From: Calidithermus roseus
GTDB lineage: Bacteria > Deinococcota > Deinococci > Deinococcales > Thermaceae
Length of the DNA: 32,787 nt
Assembly (NCBI RefSeq): GCF_003574095.1
Contig: NZ_QWLA01000038.1
Location: 1-32,787 of the forward strand
Direction of reading: 5' to 3'
In this document: positions 32,701 through 32,787 of the stretch, piece after piece
Position numbering within the stretch: the stretch's first letter is position 1
How the letters are laid out: the number at the start of each line of letters is the position of its first letter
Translations under genes and position numbers: made by a program
Notes under the pieces: model-generated
Told to the model about the DNA's origin: nothing
Seen by the model: the letters and a program-made list of their open reading frames with translations, nothing else
Databases searched by the model: none

Positions 32701-32787
32701 ATGAGCCCACTACAAGAGCGGTTGATGGCGCTGATTGGGGAAGCGGAAGCGAAGGGTAAGGGGATGAAACTGGCCCAGCTGGAGCAG
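32701..32787 (+). CDS. Start of an unidentified gene (runs off window)
   Basis: The frame from ATG 32701 is open to the end, 29 residues: SPLQERLMALIGEAEAKGKG followed by MKLAQLEQ. It is predicted helical and is not recognised. It begins 3 bases after the stop of the truncated cupin gene, with GAGG (32696-32699) too close to be a good ribosome-binding site, so coupling or another start is possible. Confidence 0.45.
   Translation, partial: MSPLQERLMALIGEAEAKGKGMKLAQLEQ

Overview
The window is about 65% GC chromosomal DNA from a member of the Thermaceae (Deinococcus-Thermus), most likely Meiothermus or a close relative. This rests on recognised gene families (a two-domain TL5/CTC-type L25, a Thermus-like Pth, an LptD/LptFG outer-membrane export operon), on many genes whose only upstream signal is a -10 box 6-9 bases before the start codon (leaderless promoters), and on dispersed intergenic heptad repeats. 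The genus is an inference from protein and promoter style; no search was run.

Layout. 1-2870: an iclR-family regulator (C-terminus outside the window) diverges from acetyl-CoA synthetase (acs), with a palindrome between their promoters. 3012-3761: a stand-alone HD-GYP phosphodiesterase. 3836-5408: a zinc/manganese-type ABC importer (ATPase and permease, no binding protein) behind a palindrome-loaded leaderless promoter. 5453-7101: an IscR-like Rrf2 regulator with a cysteine desulfurase. 7117-8224: khpB/jag (minus) divergent from tmRNA (ssrA, tag AKPNKLALAA). 8465-12442: a membrane-anchored protein with two VWA-like regions, then a subtilisin-type lipoprotein. 12515-12600: tRNA-Leu(UAA). 12604-15524 (minus): a small hypothetical, a hemolysin III family protein, an FAH-family hydrolase and D-Ala-D-Ala ligase. 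15605-16885: two envelope proteins of unknown function. 16935-18215 (minus): pth and rplY. 18498-20719: metF, an SDR oxidoreductase and a DedA protein.

20721-22405 (minus): a Kelch-repeat secreted protein, a VanZ-like protein and methylmalonyl-CoA epimerase. 22468-28385 (minus): lptF-lptG-lptD and a lipoprotein form one tightly overlapped operon. It is the most coherent system here: an envelope-lipid export path including an LptD with the classic Cys-Cys pair. 28475-29377: an MBL-fold hydrolase. 29434-32367: a 977-residue SARP/BTAD-AAA-TPR regulator. It is followed by a heptamer direct repeat with 11-bp period, of the kind SARPs bind, then a truncated cupin gene and the start of another gene.

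Three genome-scale signals cut across the genes: in-phase 7-bp repeat arrays in at least four intergenic spaces, strong over-representation of the palindrome CTCGAG (about 100 copies by eye), and widespread leaderless promoters.
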